NCBI GenBank assembly: GCA_003455235.1
Contig: DMRT01000239.1
Span: 1-28,117, forward strand
Origin: Chitinophagaceae bacterium
Lineage (GTDB): Bacteria; Bacteroidota; Bacteroidia; Chitinophagales; Chitinophagaceae
Length of the DNA: 28,117 nucleotides
Reading direction: 5' to 3'
In this document: positions 1-7,120 of the stretch, piece after piece
Position numbering within the stretch: position 1 is the stretch's first letter
How the letters are laid out: each line of letters begins with the position of its first letter
Position numbers and translations under genes: made by a program
The notes under the pieces: generated by a model
Told to the model about the DNA's origin: nothing
The model's input: only the letters and a program-made list of their open reading frames with translations
Databases searched by the model: none

Positions 1-168
1 AAAAAAGGAATGCACCCGGTGCTGGGAGAAGTGACCCTGCGAAACCTGCTCGCCACCTGGGTTGCACACGACCTTACCCATATTGCACAGATCACCCGGG
101 TGATGGCCAAGCAATACAAGGACGAGATGGGACCATGGCCGGAATTCTTCCGGATACTCAGTTTTTAG
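1..168 (+). CDS. DinB-family protein, C-terminal fragment
   Basis: Frame 1 is open from the first base to a TAG at 166-168, giving the last 55 residues of a protein that starts outside the window. The fragment holds a segment reading VAHDLTHIAQ followed by a helix and a MGPWPEF tail. A C-terminal HxxxH of this type, contributing metal ligands to a four-helix bundle, is typical of the DinB/YfiT-like superfamily. Members bind a divalent metal and are variously thiol transferases or damage-inducible proteins of unknown role; nothing here identifies a substrate. The next gene begins 29 bases downstream on the same strand, so this is probably the first visible member of a short operon. Confidence 0.72.
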   Translation, partial: KKGMHPVLGEVTLRNLLATWVAHDLTHIAQITRVMAKQYKDEMGPWPEFFRILSF

Positions 169-197
169 CCTATCTTTCTTTACCAAAACAAACAGCC

Positions 198-632
198 ATG
201 TTTAAGAAATTCTCATTCTGGATATGGGGAGCCATTAGCACACAGTTGCTCACATCTGCCTTTCACTCACTGAGTTTCTTTTCCAAACAGGAGCCCACTA
301 ATGAAACGGAAAGACAGCTCATCGACCTGGTGACTAATTATAAGGCAGACCTCGGAATGGGTTTTCATAAAAGCTTCTCCGAACTGTTCACAGCAGTCAG
401 CCTTTGTTTCACCCTGCTGTGCCTGTTCGGGGCCCTGCTGAACGGGTACCTGCACCGGAAAAAAATTTCAGCAGATATCTGGCGGGGAATCCTGCTGATC
501 GAGGTCTTCATTTTCGGTGCGATGGCTGCTGCCATGCTGGTTTTTGCATTTGGCCCTCCCATCATCTGCGCAGCACTCATTTTTATATTTGTACTGGGCG
601 CTTATATTTCTTCAAACAAAAAATTGTCGTGA
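198..632 (+). CDS. Small integral membrane protein, unknown function
   Basis: This is a 144-residue protein. The frame is open further upstream (an ATG at 135 lies inside the preceding gene), but the ATG at 198 is preferred: it follows the previous stop by 29 bases and begins MFKKFSFWIWG, a normal membrane-protein start. Hydrophobic segments lie at about residues 8-27, 62-83, 97-117 and 119-137, so four transmembrane helices are likely. A polar loop at about 30-60 carries a GMGFHKSF stretch just before the second helix. The short C-terminus ends SSNKKLS. I do not recognise a named family with certainty. The stop is separated by one base from the next ATG, so translational coupling with the DUF1801 gene is likely. 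Confidence 0.7.
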   Translation: MFKKFSFWIWGAISTQLLTSAFHSLSFFSKQEPTNETERQLIDLVTNYKADLGMGFHKSFSELFTAVSLCFTLLCLFGALLNGYLHRKKISADIWRGILLIEVFIFGAMAAAMLVFAFGPPIICAALIFIFVLGAYISSNKKLS

Positions 633-633
633 G

Positions 634-1119
634 ATGCAATCAAAAGCGGTAACGGTGGGCCAGTACCTGTCCGAAGTTCCGCCTGAGCGACAGGCGGCTA
701 TGAATAAACTGCGTGGAATAATTAAAAAGAACCTGCCGAAAGGATTTAAAGAAACGATGGGTTATGGTATGATGGGTTATTGCGTGCCGCATTCCATTTA
801 CCCGGCAGGCTATCATTGCAATCCCAAAGATCCATTGCCCTTTGCAGGCCTGGCTTCACAAAAGAACAGCATAAATTTTTATCACATGGGAATTTATGCC
901 GATGCCGGACTGCTGAAATGGTTTACGGATGAATATGCAAAAACCGGTTTGGGCAAACTGGATATGGGTAAAAGCTGCATGCGGTTTAAAAAGCCCGAAA
1001 ACATTCCGTATGACCTGATCGGCAGATTGTGCAGCAAGATCACAGTCGATCAATGGATCAAAACATATGAAGCAATGCTGGCTTCGGGTAAAACAACAGC
1101 AAAAAAAGAAAAAAAATAA
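634..1119 (+). CDS. DUF1801 domain protein
   Basis: This 161-residue protein starts at the ATG one base after the upstream TGA. The frame continues upstream but only through the preceding gene. It shows the DUF1801 (YdhG-like) pattern: an N-terminal YLSEVPPERQ helix, a KETMGYGMMGY strand, an INFYHMGIYAD segment, and a C-terminal segment where a conserved basic RFKKPENIPYDLIG precedes the last helix. The family has the fold of a bacterial iron chaperone/YdhG-type protein but no settled function. It is probably cytoplasmic, since no signal peptide is seen. A perfect palindromic terminator overlaps the last base of the stop codon and closes the three-gene plus-strand unit. Confidence 0.85.
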   Translation: MQSKAVTVGQYLSEVPPERQAAMNKLRGIIKKNLPKGFKETMGYGMMGYCVPHSIYPAGYHCNPKDPLPFAGLASQKNSINFYHMGIYADAGLLKWFTDEYAKTGLGKLDMGKSCMRFKKPENIPYDLIGRLCSKITVDQWIKTYEAMLASGKTTAKKEKK

Positions 1120-1141
1120 GCCCCGGTACCGGGGCTTTCTC
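1119..1141. terminator. Bidirectional rho-independent terminator
   Basis: AGCCCCGGTACCGGGGCT at 1119-1136 is a perfect 18-base palindrome. It is followed by a short T-rich stretch on the plus strand and preceded by an A-rich run that gives a T tract on the minus strand. It sits between convergent genes ending at 1119 (plus) and 1156 (minus) and can serve both. Confidence 0.85.
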
Positions 1142-1155
1142 ATTATTAATTCGGG

Positions 1156-1809
1156 TTACTTTTTCCGCCTCACGGTGGCTTCCATCCACTTCATTTCTTT
1201 CCCATCAAATCCATCCCCATACATCACCATGCTGTAGGAGTCGTCGTCAATCGTTGTCATTTCTTCCCGGATATTTCCGTCTTTCCCGTTCAGTGCATTG
1301 GTTTGATATCCTTTAAGGCTCAGTGTTTTTGTTGTTTCATTATAAGTACCGGTCATGTGTACAATGCCGGTGCCCAGGTTGTCGATCCAGGTACTTACAA
1401 ATATCTTTTTGGCATTGTCATACCCCATGGTGCTCAGTCCTTCAAACGGGGCACCCATCATTGTGCCTTTAAATTTAGTGGTTACATACCTGCCTCCGAG
1501 GATCGAACTCTGAACAAGCGTTGCTTTGGATTTCATCGGCGGCGCTTTCGGATCCATCCATTGGGTGATATCGGCTTCCCAGGTTCCGTTCGTTTTCTCC
1601 ATCCATTTGTGCATGGGACCGGGTGCCATAAATTCTGCAAAGGCCTTATTCATGGCAGCTGTGTCGGGAGGGGTTGCAGGTGCAGTTTCCGGCTTCGTGG
1701 CAGAAACCGTTGCCGGGGAATCTGTTTTTGCTTTTTCTGAATCGGCGGTATTATTGCAGGAAAACAGGATCAATGAAGCAGCGAAAACTGCAGGTATAAA
1801 TCGTTTCAT
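1156..1809 (-). CDS. DUF1579 domain lipoprotein
   Basis: This is a 217-residue protein. The N-terminus MKRFIPAVFAASLILFSC is a lipoprotein signal peptide with the lipidated cysteine at residue 18. It is followed by a low-complexity Ala/Thr/Pro/Lys linker (about 20-55) and then a DUF1579-like beta domain. That domain includes HKWMEKTNGTWEADITQW near the start, ILGGRYVTTKFKG in the middle, and a closing MKWMEATVRRKK. The family has a GxW start and a barrel-like fold of unknown ligand. The protein is probably anchored in the outer or inner membrane facing the periplasm. It has its own candidate promoter (1827-1856), so it need not depend on the DsbA-family gene upstream. Confidence 0.82.
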   Translation of the reverse strand: MKRFIPAVFAASLILFSCNNTADSEKAKTDSPATVSATKPETAPATPPDTAAMNKAFAEFMAPGPMHKWMEKTNGTWEADITQWMDPKAPPMKSKATLVQSSILGGRYVTTKFKGTMMGAPFEGLSTMGYDNAKKIFVSTWIDNLGTGIVHMTGTYNETTKTLSLKGYQTNALNGKDGNIREEMTTIDDDSYSMVMYGDGFDGKEMKWMEATVRRKK

Positions 1810-1826
1810 GAGCGGTGAGTTTTATA

Positions 1827-1856
1827 CAAAATACGATTTGCCTCATTTTTTTCCAA
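1827..1856 (-). promoter_or_regulatory. Candidate promoter for the DUF1579 lipoprotein
   Basis: On the minus strand, TTG (1854-1856) is followed after 20 bases by TATTTTG (1827-1833), 17 bases before the ATG. This approximates the Bacteroidota sigma-ABfr layout (TTG about 19 bases before TAnnTTTG), but the -7 box is one base short of the consensus. Confidence 0.4.
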
Positions 1857-1874
1857 CTCAAATGGATGAATGGT

Positions 1875-2525
1875 CTATGCAGCCATTTCCTTTAATACAT
1901 TTTTAATCCGGGCCTCCAGGTCCTCATAGGCCGTAAACCCCCTCGCTACCATCGCAAACTTCAATTCACCCGTTTGAATGAAAACGGATGGGAAGCCGGT
2001 TACCTGCAGCTGCTTACAAAGATTGAACTCATAGTATGCTGCTTCTTTGTATTCTTCGCTTTTCAGTTTTGTATAAAAAGCTTCGGGCTGAATGGAATAT
2101 TTTTCCAGTAGATGGCGATAGGCCTCATCATCGTCCAGGTCGCGGCCTTCGTAATTGAGCGCATATTGAAGCCCGGCGGCAAACTCCAGCTGGCGTTCCG
2201 GGTAATACTCTTTGAAGATGCACAATGCAATGGCAGGTTTCTCGCTGTTCATCACCCAGTCGCTTTGCCCGGGGTTGAACACATGCCACAAAAAATCTTC
2301 TCCGAATTGTATCCCGGTAAGTTCTTCCACCCGCTTGTACGAGTTTTGAATAAACGGCCCGATCTTTTCAATGGGCATCACGCCTTCGCCGGTCATCATG
2401 CCGCCGCTTAATACTTCCACATCAAGTTGTGCATTGAATTCCGCAGCAATTTTTTTAATTACGGGACTGAACCCGTAACACCAGCCGCAATAGGCATCAT
2501 AACAATAAATAAGGATTGGCTTCAT
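1875..2525 (-). CDS. DsbA-family (FrnE-like) thioredoxin-fold protein
   Basis: This 216-residue protein starts at the ATG at 2525 (MKPILIYCYDAYCGWCYGF). The open frame runs 37 codons further upstream, but that extension is basic, has no family resemblance and overlaps the promoter-like region. The redox motif CGWC is at residues 13-16. The cis-proline loop TGFPS follows at 176-180, after an inserted helical domain, as in the DsbA/FrnE group of oxidoreductases. No signal peptide precedes the thioredoxin fold, so a cytoplasmic thiol-disulfide role is inferred. A GATATTTG element ends only four bases before the ATG, suggesting a leaderless transcript. Confidence 0.85.
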   Translation of the reverse strand: MKPILIYCYDAYCGWCYGFSPVIKKIAAEFNAQLDVEVLSGGMMTGEGVMPIEKIGPFIQNSYKRVEELTGIQFGEDFLWHVFNPGQSDWVMNSEKPAIALCIFKEYYPERQLEFAAGLQYALNYEGRDLDDDEAYRHLLEKYSIQPEAFYTKLKSEEYKEAAYYEFNLCKQLQVTGFPSVFIQTGELKFAMVARGFTAYEDLEARIKNVLKEMAA

Positions 2526-2621
2526 CCGGCAAATATCGCATCTAATAACCGGATCCCGCCATTCGCTAAAAGCTTGCCGCCGTTTGGAGGTTCCTGCATG
2601 TAAACAGCCGGATCCCGGCTT

Positions 2622-2628
2622 TACTTTG
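2622..2628 (+). promoter_or_regulatory. Possible -7 element for the 60-residue ORF
   Basis: TACTTTG lies 19 bases before the ATG at 2648 and resembles the -7 element used elsewhere in the window. No TTG is present at the expected distance upstream, so the match is incomplete. Confidence 0.25.
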
Positions 2629-2647
2629 CGGAACAAAAGTATAGGCC

Positions 2648-2830
2648 ATGAAAAATAATTCAGCCATCCTGGAAAAAATCAACAAAGAAGAACTGGATAA
2701 GCTGGCACGGGATGTAAAAGAGACCCTGGCATTTGATTATGCCGCCAGGTATAAAAAATTCAGTGCGGCAGATCTGTGGAATATCCAGCGCCGCAGAAAA
2801 GTGATCTCTCCCCGCCGGCATTTAGCATGA
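2648..2830 (+). CDS. Small conserved-looking protein, 60 residues
   Basis: This short ORF encodes a charged helical protein. It has an N-terminal KINKEELDKLARDVKETLA helix, a middle FDYAARYKKFSAADLWNIQ segment and a basic C-terminus with RRRK and SPRRH. There is no signal peptide and no membrane segment. The evidence that it is real is its position in an otherwise empty divergent interval, good codon use, and a dedicated hairpin terminator 34 bases after its stop. Short proteins ending in a similar ADLWNIQRR stretch are, to my recollection, common in Chitinophagaceae genomes, always without a function. A nucleic-acid-binding role is conceivable from the basic tail but is only a guess. Confidence 0.62.
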   Translation: MKNNSAILEKINKEELDKLARDVKETLAFDYAARYKKFSAADLWNIQRRRKVISPRRHLA

Positions 2831-2863
2831 GTAACACAGGATCTCTACCGGTTGGTTTCGGTT

Positions 2864-2891
2864 AAAGGTCATCTTACGGGATGGCCTTTTT
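2864..2891. terminator. Bidirectional hairpin terminator
   Basis: AAAGGTCATC (2864-2873) pairs with GATGGCCTTT (2880-2889) across a six-base TTACGG loop, with one G-T pair, and is followed by a T run. It lies between the 60-residue ORF (plus) and the end of polA (minus), and the A run on the left gives a T tract for polA as well. Confidence 0.8.
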
Positions 2892-2893
2892 CT

Positions 2894-5731
2894 TTAGTGT
2901 GCTTCCAGCCAGTTAATACCGGAGCCAAGCTCTGCATCCGTAGGTACCCCGTTGGGTAAGGCCAGCGCCGTGTGCATGCAATCGAGGATGACCGGTTTTA
3001 TTTTTTCCAGCTCAGACTTATGTGCATCAAACACCAGTTCATCATGTACCTGCAGCAGCATTTTTGATTTGAACTTTCTTTTCGTGAATTCATGATGAAT
3101 CTTGATCATCGCCATCTTGATCATATCGGCGGCGGAACCCTGTATGGGTGAGTTGATCGCATTCCGCTCAGCAAAAGCCCGTACCGTGAAGTTGGCACTG
3201 TGTATATCACGCAGCCAGCGTTTGCGGCCCATCAGGGTTTGCACGTACCCGTTCTCCTGTGCAAAATGAATGGTGTCGTCCATGTATTTCTGGATATTGG
3301 GAAATTGTTTTTTGTAATTGTCGATGATCTCTTTTGCTTCGGTGCGGCTGATGCCCAGGTTCTCGGCCAAACCAAATGCGCCCTGTCCGTAAATGATGCC
3401 AAAGTTCACACTCTTGGCTTTGTAGCGCATCTCCTTGGTTACGTCTTTTTCGGCAACGGCAAAAACTTTTGCGGCCGTGGCGGTATGAATGTCCTTGCCG
3501 GTGCGGAAGGCATCACACATATTGGTATCGCCGCTGATGGCGGCCACAATACGCAATTCAATCTGCGAATAGTCGGCCGAAACAAGCACATGATCATTGT
3601 CCCTTGGAATAAAAGCTTTCCGGATCTCTCTTCCCCGCTCTGTTCTTACCGGGATGTTCTGCAGGTTAGGATTGTTACTGCTCAGCCTTCCGGTAACCGC
3701 CACCGCCTGTGCATAGGAAGTGTGCACCCGCCCCGTTTTTTTGTTGATCATGAGCGGCAGGGCATCCACGTAGGTGGATTTTAATTTGGTGAATTCACGA
3801 AAGGCGAGGATATCGTCCACTATTTTATTTTTACTCGCCAGCTTCAGCAATACGTCTTCACCGGTGGCATACTGACCAGTTTTTGTTTTCTTGGCTTTCG
3901 GGTCAATCTGCATCTTGTCAAACAACACTTCACCCAGTTGCTTGGGTGATGCCAGGTTGAAACGAACTCCCGCCTGTTTGTAAACCGATTCTTCTGCGGC
4001 CTTTGCTTCCTTCTCCAGTTCTTTGGAATAATTATTGAGAAATCCTTCATCCACTTTTATCCCTTCGAATTCCATGGCCGTTAATACTTTCACCAGCGGG
4101 TTGTCTACTTCATAAAAAACACGTTCAACCTGTTTCTCTTTGAGTTTGGGAAGGAAGACGTTCTTCAGCTGTAAAGTGATGTCGGCGTCTTCAGAGGCGT
4201 AGTCTTTTATTTTTTCCGGCTCCACGTCACGCATGTTACCCTGGCCCTTACCTTTCTTGCCAATCAGTTCTTCAATGTGCACCGGTTCGTAACCTAGGTA
4301 TTTTTCACTCAGTGCATCCATTCCGTTCTTTCCATCGGGTTCAATAACGAAATGAGCCAGCATGCTGTCGAATATCTCTCCTGCCAGTTCAAAACCATAC
4401 CATTTCAGAATCAGCATGTCGTACTTGATATTATGCCCCACCCATTTCTTTTTGGCATCACTGAAAAGCGGCTCAAACAATTTCAGTCTTTTCTTTGCTT
4501 CTTTCTGATCAACAGGAGAGAACACATAAAACCCTTCGCCGGGTTTCACCGAAAAGCTTAATCCCACCAGCTCGGCATCATTGGCATCAATGCCGGTGGT
4601 TTCCGTATCGAAACAGATCTCTTCAAAACCCGACAGGTATTTTATAAGGTCTTTTATTTCCGCTTCTGTTTGAACCAGGTTGTAATCATGAGGCGTATTG
4701 TGAATGTTTTTGCCTGCAACAGTGCCCTCTTCTTCATCCTTCACTTTTACTTCAGTGGCTTCCGGCTGTTCAATTACGTTACCAAAGAGGTCCATCTGTA
4801 CTTTGGCCGGTTCTTTTGCCGTTGCTGCCTGTGGCTGATCTGCTTCCGGCACATCGGTATCTTCTCCCAATATCCGTTTGCCCAGTGTTTTAAATTCCAG
4901 CTCCTCGAAGATGGCTTTCAGCACGGGCCTGTTCATTTCTTTTATTTTGAAATCCTCTTCATGGAATTCAACAGGTACATTGGTAATGATGGTGGCGAGC
5001 TTCTTGCTCATCACGGCCAGTTCTTTGCCAGCCCTTACTTTTTCGCCAATTGACCCTTTTATATTGTCTGCATTTTTAATCACGCCTTCCACGCTGCCGT
5101 ATTCCTTGATAAGCTTGGCGGCTGTTTTTTCGCCCACACCTTTGATGCCCGGAATATTGTCCACGGCATCGCCCATCAGCCCCAGGATATCAATCACCTG
5201 GTTCACGTTTTCGATATCCCATTTCTCACACACTTCTTTGGGTCCGAGTATTTCAAACTTACCACCCTGGTACGGCGGTTTGTAGATTTTGATATTATCC
5301 GATACGAGCTGTCCATAATCTTTATCCGGGGTAACCATGTACACTTCGTATCCTTCCTTCTCCGCCTTTTTTGCCAGGGCGCCGATCACATCATCTGCCT
5401 CGTATCCATCCAGGGCGATGACGGGAATGTTCAATCCCTCAATAATGCGTTTGATATCGGGTACGGCAGAAAGGATGTCTTCCGGGGTTTCCTGGCGGTT
5501 GGCTTTGTAATCGGCAAAATCGGTATGGCGTTCGGTAGGGGCATGCGTGTCAAAGCAAACCGCCATGTGAGTGGGGTTCTGGTTTTTTATCAGTTCCAGG
5601 ATGGTGTTGGTGAACCCGAACTGTGCGTTGGTGTTGCGCCCTTTGCTGGTGATGCGTGGGTTGCGTATGAGGGCGTAGTATGCCCGGAATACAAGGGCAA
5701 AAGCGTCGAGTAAAAATAATTTCTTTGGCAT
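2894..5731 (-). CDS. polA: DNA polymerase I
   Basis: This 945-residue protein starts at the ATG giving MPKKLFLLDAFALVFRAYYA; 14 in-frame codons upstream look non-coding. It has the full three-domain layout. The 5'-3' exonuclease/flap domain spans about 1-290 (ALDGYEADDVIG, PDKDYGQL, MGDAVDNIPGIKGVG). The 3'-5' proofreading domain spans about 350-540, with all carboxylates present: FDTE 374-377, HNIKYD 433-438, YASEDAD 511-517. The polymerase domain follows, with motif A DYSQIE 720-725, motif B KAKSVNFGIIYG 771-782 and motif C HDE 896-898. Proofreading therefore looks intact, unlike in some Pol I lineages. The linker between the exonuclease domains (about 295-345) is acidic and contains QMDLF at 312-316. 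The gene acts in Okazaki fragment maturation and excision repair. A TAAATTTG box at 5771-5778 may be its promoter. Confidence 0.97.
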   Translation of the reverse strand: MPKKLFLLDAFALVFRAYYALIRNPRITSKGRNTNAQFGFTNTILELIKNQNPTHMAVCFDTHAPTERHTDFADYKANRQETPEDILSAVPDIKRIIEGLNIPVIALDGYEADDVIGALAKKAEKEGYEVYMVTPDKDYGQLVSDNIKIYKPPYQGGKFEILGPKEVCEKWDIENVNQVIDILGLMGDAVDNIPGIKGVGEKTAAKLIKEYGSVEGVIKNADNIKGSIGEKVRAGKELAVMSKKLATIITNVPVEFHEEDFKIKEMNRPVLKAIFEELEFKTLGKRILGEDTDVPEADQPQAATAKEPAKVQMDLFGNVIEQPEATEVKVKDEEEGTVAGKNIHNTPHDYNLVQTEAEIKDLIKYLSGFEEICFDTETTGIDANDAELVGLSFSVKPGEGFYVFSPVDQKEAKKRLKLFEPLFSDAKKKWVGHNIKYDMLILKWYGFELAGEIFDSMLAHFVIEPDGKNGMDALSEKYLGYEPVHIEELIGKKGKGQGNMRDVEPEKIKDYASEDADITLQLKNVFLPKLKEKQVERVFYEVDNPLVKVLTAMEFEGIKVDEGFLNNYSKELEKEAKAAEESVYKQAGVRFNLASPKQLGEVLFDKMQIDPKAKKTKTGQYATGEDVLLKLASKNKIVDDILAFREFTKLKSTYVDALPLMINKKTGRVHTSYAQAVAVTGRLSSNNPNLQNIPVRTERGREIRKAFIPRDNDHVLVSADYSQIELRIVAAISGDTNMCDAFRTGKDIHTATAAKVFAVAEKDVTKEMRYKAKSVNFGIIYGQGAFGLAENLGISRTEAKEIIDNYKKQFPNIQKYMDDTIHFAQENGYVQTLMGRKRWLRDIHSANFTVRAFAERNAINSPIQGSAADMIKMAMIKIHHEFTKRKFKSKMLLQVHDELVFDAHKSELEKIKPVILDCMHTALALPNGVPTDAELGSGINWLEAH

Positions 5732-5770
5732 GCCATAAAAGTAAAACAAATTGCCGGGTGTGCATGGCGC

Positions 5771-5778
5771 CAAATTTA
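5771..5778 (-). promoter_or_regulatory. TAnnTTTG -7 element upstream of polA
   Basis: The minus strand reads TAAATTTG here, an exact match to the Bacteroidota -7 consensus, 39 bases before the polA ATG. It abuts the preceding hairpin terminator, and no TTG is seen at the normal -33 distance, so strength is uncertain. Confidence 0.35.
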
Positions 5779-5806
5779 AAAAGCTGCTCTATCGGAGCAG
5801 CTTTTT
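5778..5806 (-). terminator. Hairpin terminator between the lipoprotein gene and polA
   Basis: AAAAAGCTGCTC (5778-5789) and GAGCAGCTTTTT (5795-5806) form a perfect 12-base stem with a five-base TATCG loop. On the minus strand it follows the lipoprotein gene ending at 5847 and separates the uvrB-led run from polA. Confidence 0.88.
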
Positions 5807-5846
5807 AAGATCATCTAAACTCAAACTAAAACAAAAACTGATTTTA

Positions 5847-6266
5847 TCATAAGCTGGTAATCTGTAACCGGCCCCCCGGACTGTGCTCATCATCCTTCAA
5901 CTGAACACTGTTGTCGCTGGCGGTGGAAATATCCCAGTTGTTATTCAGTTTTTCCAGCGCCGGGTTCCGGGTGTCAAAACTGATGTTGATGGTTTTTTCT
6001 ATTTCGTTCTCGGACCAGTTTCCCGTGATCACTTCGTTATTCTTTTGTGCCGTGATCTTGCCGGTGGCGGAAAAGGTCAGGTCGTATCCGTTCAGTTGAA
6101 CGGTTTCGTCGTTATTATTGCTGGTAAGGAGTTTCACTTTCCAGGTTCCTTTCGTTACATACGGGCTGGCGGCGAGGGAACTGGTGTAGCTGTTGATCCC
6201 TGTACAGGCGGCAAAGTAGAGTATTACCGTACACTTCAGGGTGAAAAGGAGAAAGGGCTTTTTCAC
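5847..6266 (-). CDS. Lipocalin-like lipoprotein (GTG start)
   Basis: The best start is GTG at 6266, giving 139 residues beginning MKKPFLLFTLKCTVILYFAAC, a good lipoprotein signal peptide with the lipid cysteine at residue 21. The open frame continues upstream into the esterase gene, and a TTG at 6287 is an alternative, but neither improves the signal peptide. After a short serine-rich linker comes a beta domain starting GTWKVKLLTSNN, followed by LTFSATGKI, ITGNWSENE and WDISTASDNSVQLKD strands. This resembles the small lipocalin-like or META-like beta-barrel lipoproteins frequent in Bacteroidota. The ligand is unknown. It is the last gene of the minus-strand run and is followed by a strong hairpin terminator. 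Confidence 0.72.
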   Translation of the reverse strand: MKKPFLLFTLKCTVILYFAACTGINSYTSSLAASPYVTKGTWKVKLLTSNNNDETVQLNGYDLTFSATGKITAQKNNEVITGNWSENEIEKTINISFDTRNPALEKLNNNWDISTASDNSVQLKDDEHSPGGRLQITSL

Positions 6267-6308
6267 TGGTTTAGGATTTTTGGACAACCCTATAACTGAA
6301 AAAGCCCT
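6254..6308. repeat. Inverted repeat flanking the lipoprotein start codon
   Basis: AGGGCTTTTT (6254-6263) and AAAAAGCCCT (6299-6308) are perfect 10-base inverted arms with 35 bases between them. The GTG start (6264-6266) lies immediately inside one arm. Such a hairpin could affect translation initiation, or it may be a weak terminator after the esterase gene. Confidence 0.4.
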
Positions 6309-6334
6309 GTGAATATTGTGTGGCTGAAAGAAAA

Positions 6335-7066
6335 TCAGAACCGGGTTTCCAGGTACACCGGCAGCATGGCCCTCCAGGTGGGCCAATCGTGTTTCCATTC
6401 TTCGCCCCAAACGTCTAATTCATAATTGATTCCCTTGTTGTACAGCACGCCGGCAAAAGCCCGGGAGGCATTGGGGTCTTCGTAGGCACCGCTGCCCGTA
6501 AGGATATGAATGTGATTGCTTTTCCGGATCTGCTCCAGGATGCCGTGGTCGGTGAGGTTGGGCATATAGTGCATGGGAGAATTGAAATAAACCTGCTCAT
6601 CGAAAAATCCTTTTGAGTATTCGGTGAGGTCATATACCCCGCTCATGGCAATCACCCCGTTGATGAGATCGGGGCGTTTCAGGAACAGGTTCATGCTGTG
6701 CAGGGCGCCGAAGGAAGCACCACAGGTGATGATGGGTGTATCATGCGAGGTGCTGTTCCTGATAAAAGGAACCACTTCATTGTACACATATTCGTTAAAC
6801 TGGTTGTGCCGGATTGCTTTGTGTTCGCCCAGCATTTCGTTGTTCAGCCAGCTTTCGTTGTTGATGCTGTTGATGGAAAAAACCTTCACTTTACCTCCGT
6901 TGATGTAGGGAGCCAGTGTTTCCATCATCTGGAAGCGTTCGTATTCCAGGTAATCGGCCGCAGCAGTGGGTACGAATAAAAGGGCAAAACCATAGTCTCC
7001 GTAGGTAACGATGGGCATGTCTTTCTGGAGAGCCGGACTGAACCAGGAGTTGAGTTCTCTTTTCAT
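6335..7066 (-). CDS. Putative esterase, alpha/beta hydrolase (esterase D-like)
   Basis: This 243-residue cytoplasmic-looking protein has no signal peptide. It begins MKRELNSWFSPALQKDMPIV, the opening typical of the esterase D/PF00756 group. The nucleophile elbow is GASFG at 116-120 (Ser118). A likely catalytic histidine is in KHDWPTW near residue 226, and an aspartate lies in the GAYEDPNASRAF region near 197. These together suggest an intact catalytic triad, but the substrate cannot be told. The gene lies 54 bases downstream of parA, and a tandem 14-base repeat fills part of that gap. It is followed by the lipocalin-like lipoprotein. Nothing links it to a known pathway. Confidence 0.82.
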   Translation of the reverse strand: MKRELNSWFSPALQKDMPIVTYGDYGFALLFVPTAAADYLEYERFQMMETLAPYINGGKVKVFSINSINNESWLNNEMLGEHKAIRHNQFNEYVYNEVVPFIRNSTSHDTPIITCGASFGALHSMNLFLKRPDLINGVIAMSGVYDLTEYSKGFFDEQVYFNSPMHYMPNLTDHGILEQIRKSNHIHILTGSGAYEDPNASRAFAGVLYNKGINYELDVWGEEWKHDWPTWRAMLPVYLETRF

Positions 7067-7086
7067 AAGTTCGTTTAATCTGGTAA

Positions 7087-7114
7087 TTAATGTTCAATAT
7101 TTAATGCTCAATAT
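7087..7114. repeat. Tandem 14-bp repeat
   Basis: TTAATGTTCAATAT (7087-7100) is followed immediately by TTAATGCTCAATAT (7101-7114), differing at one base. The repeat fills half of the 54-base gap between parA and the esterase gene. AT-rich TTGAA/ATATT intergenic repeats of this kind are, to my recollection, scattered in Bacteroidota genomes. Confidence 0.75.
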
Positions 7115-7120
7115 ACAACG

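Noticed and set aside
3200..5285. Long open frames on the plus strand opposite polA (for example 3200-3784, 4670-5053, 4878-5285)
   Set aside because: They lie wholly antisense to a well-conserved polymerase, have no family resemblance or sensible starts, and are frame shadows of GC-biased codons.
6335..6410. Lipoprotein start inside the esterase gene (ATG at 6410)
   Set aside because: It would add 48 residues with no signal-peptide character before the obvious lipoprotein signal; the GTG at 6266 gives a correct lipobox distance.
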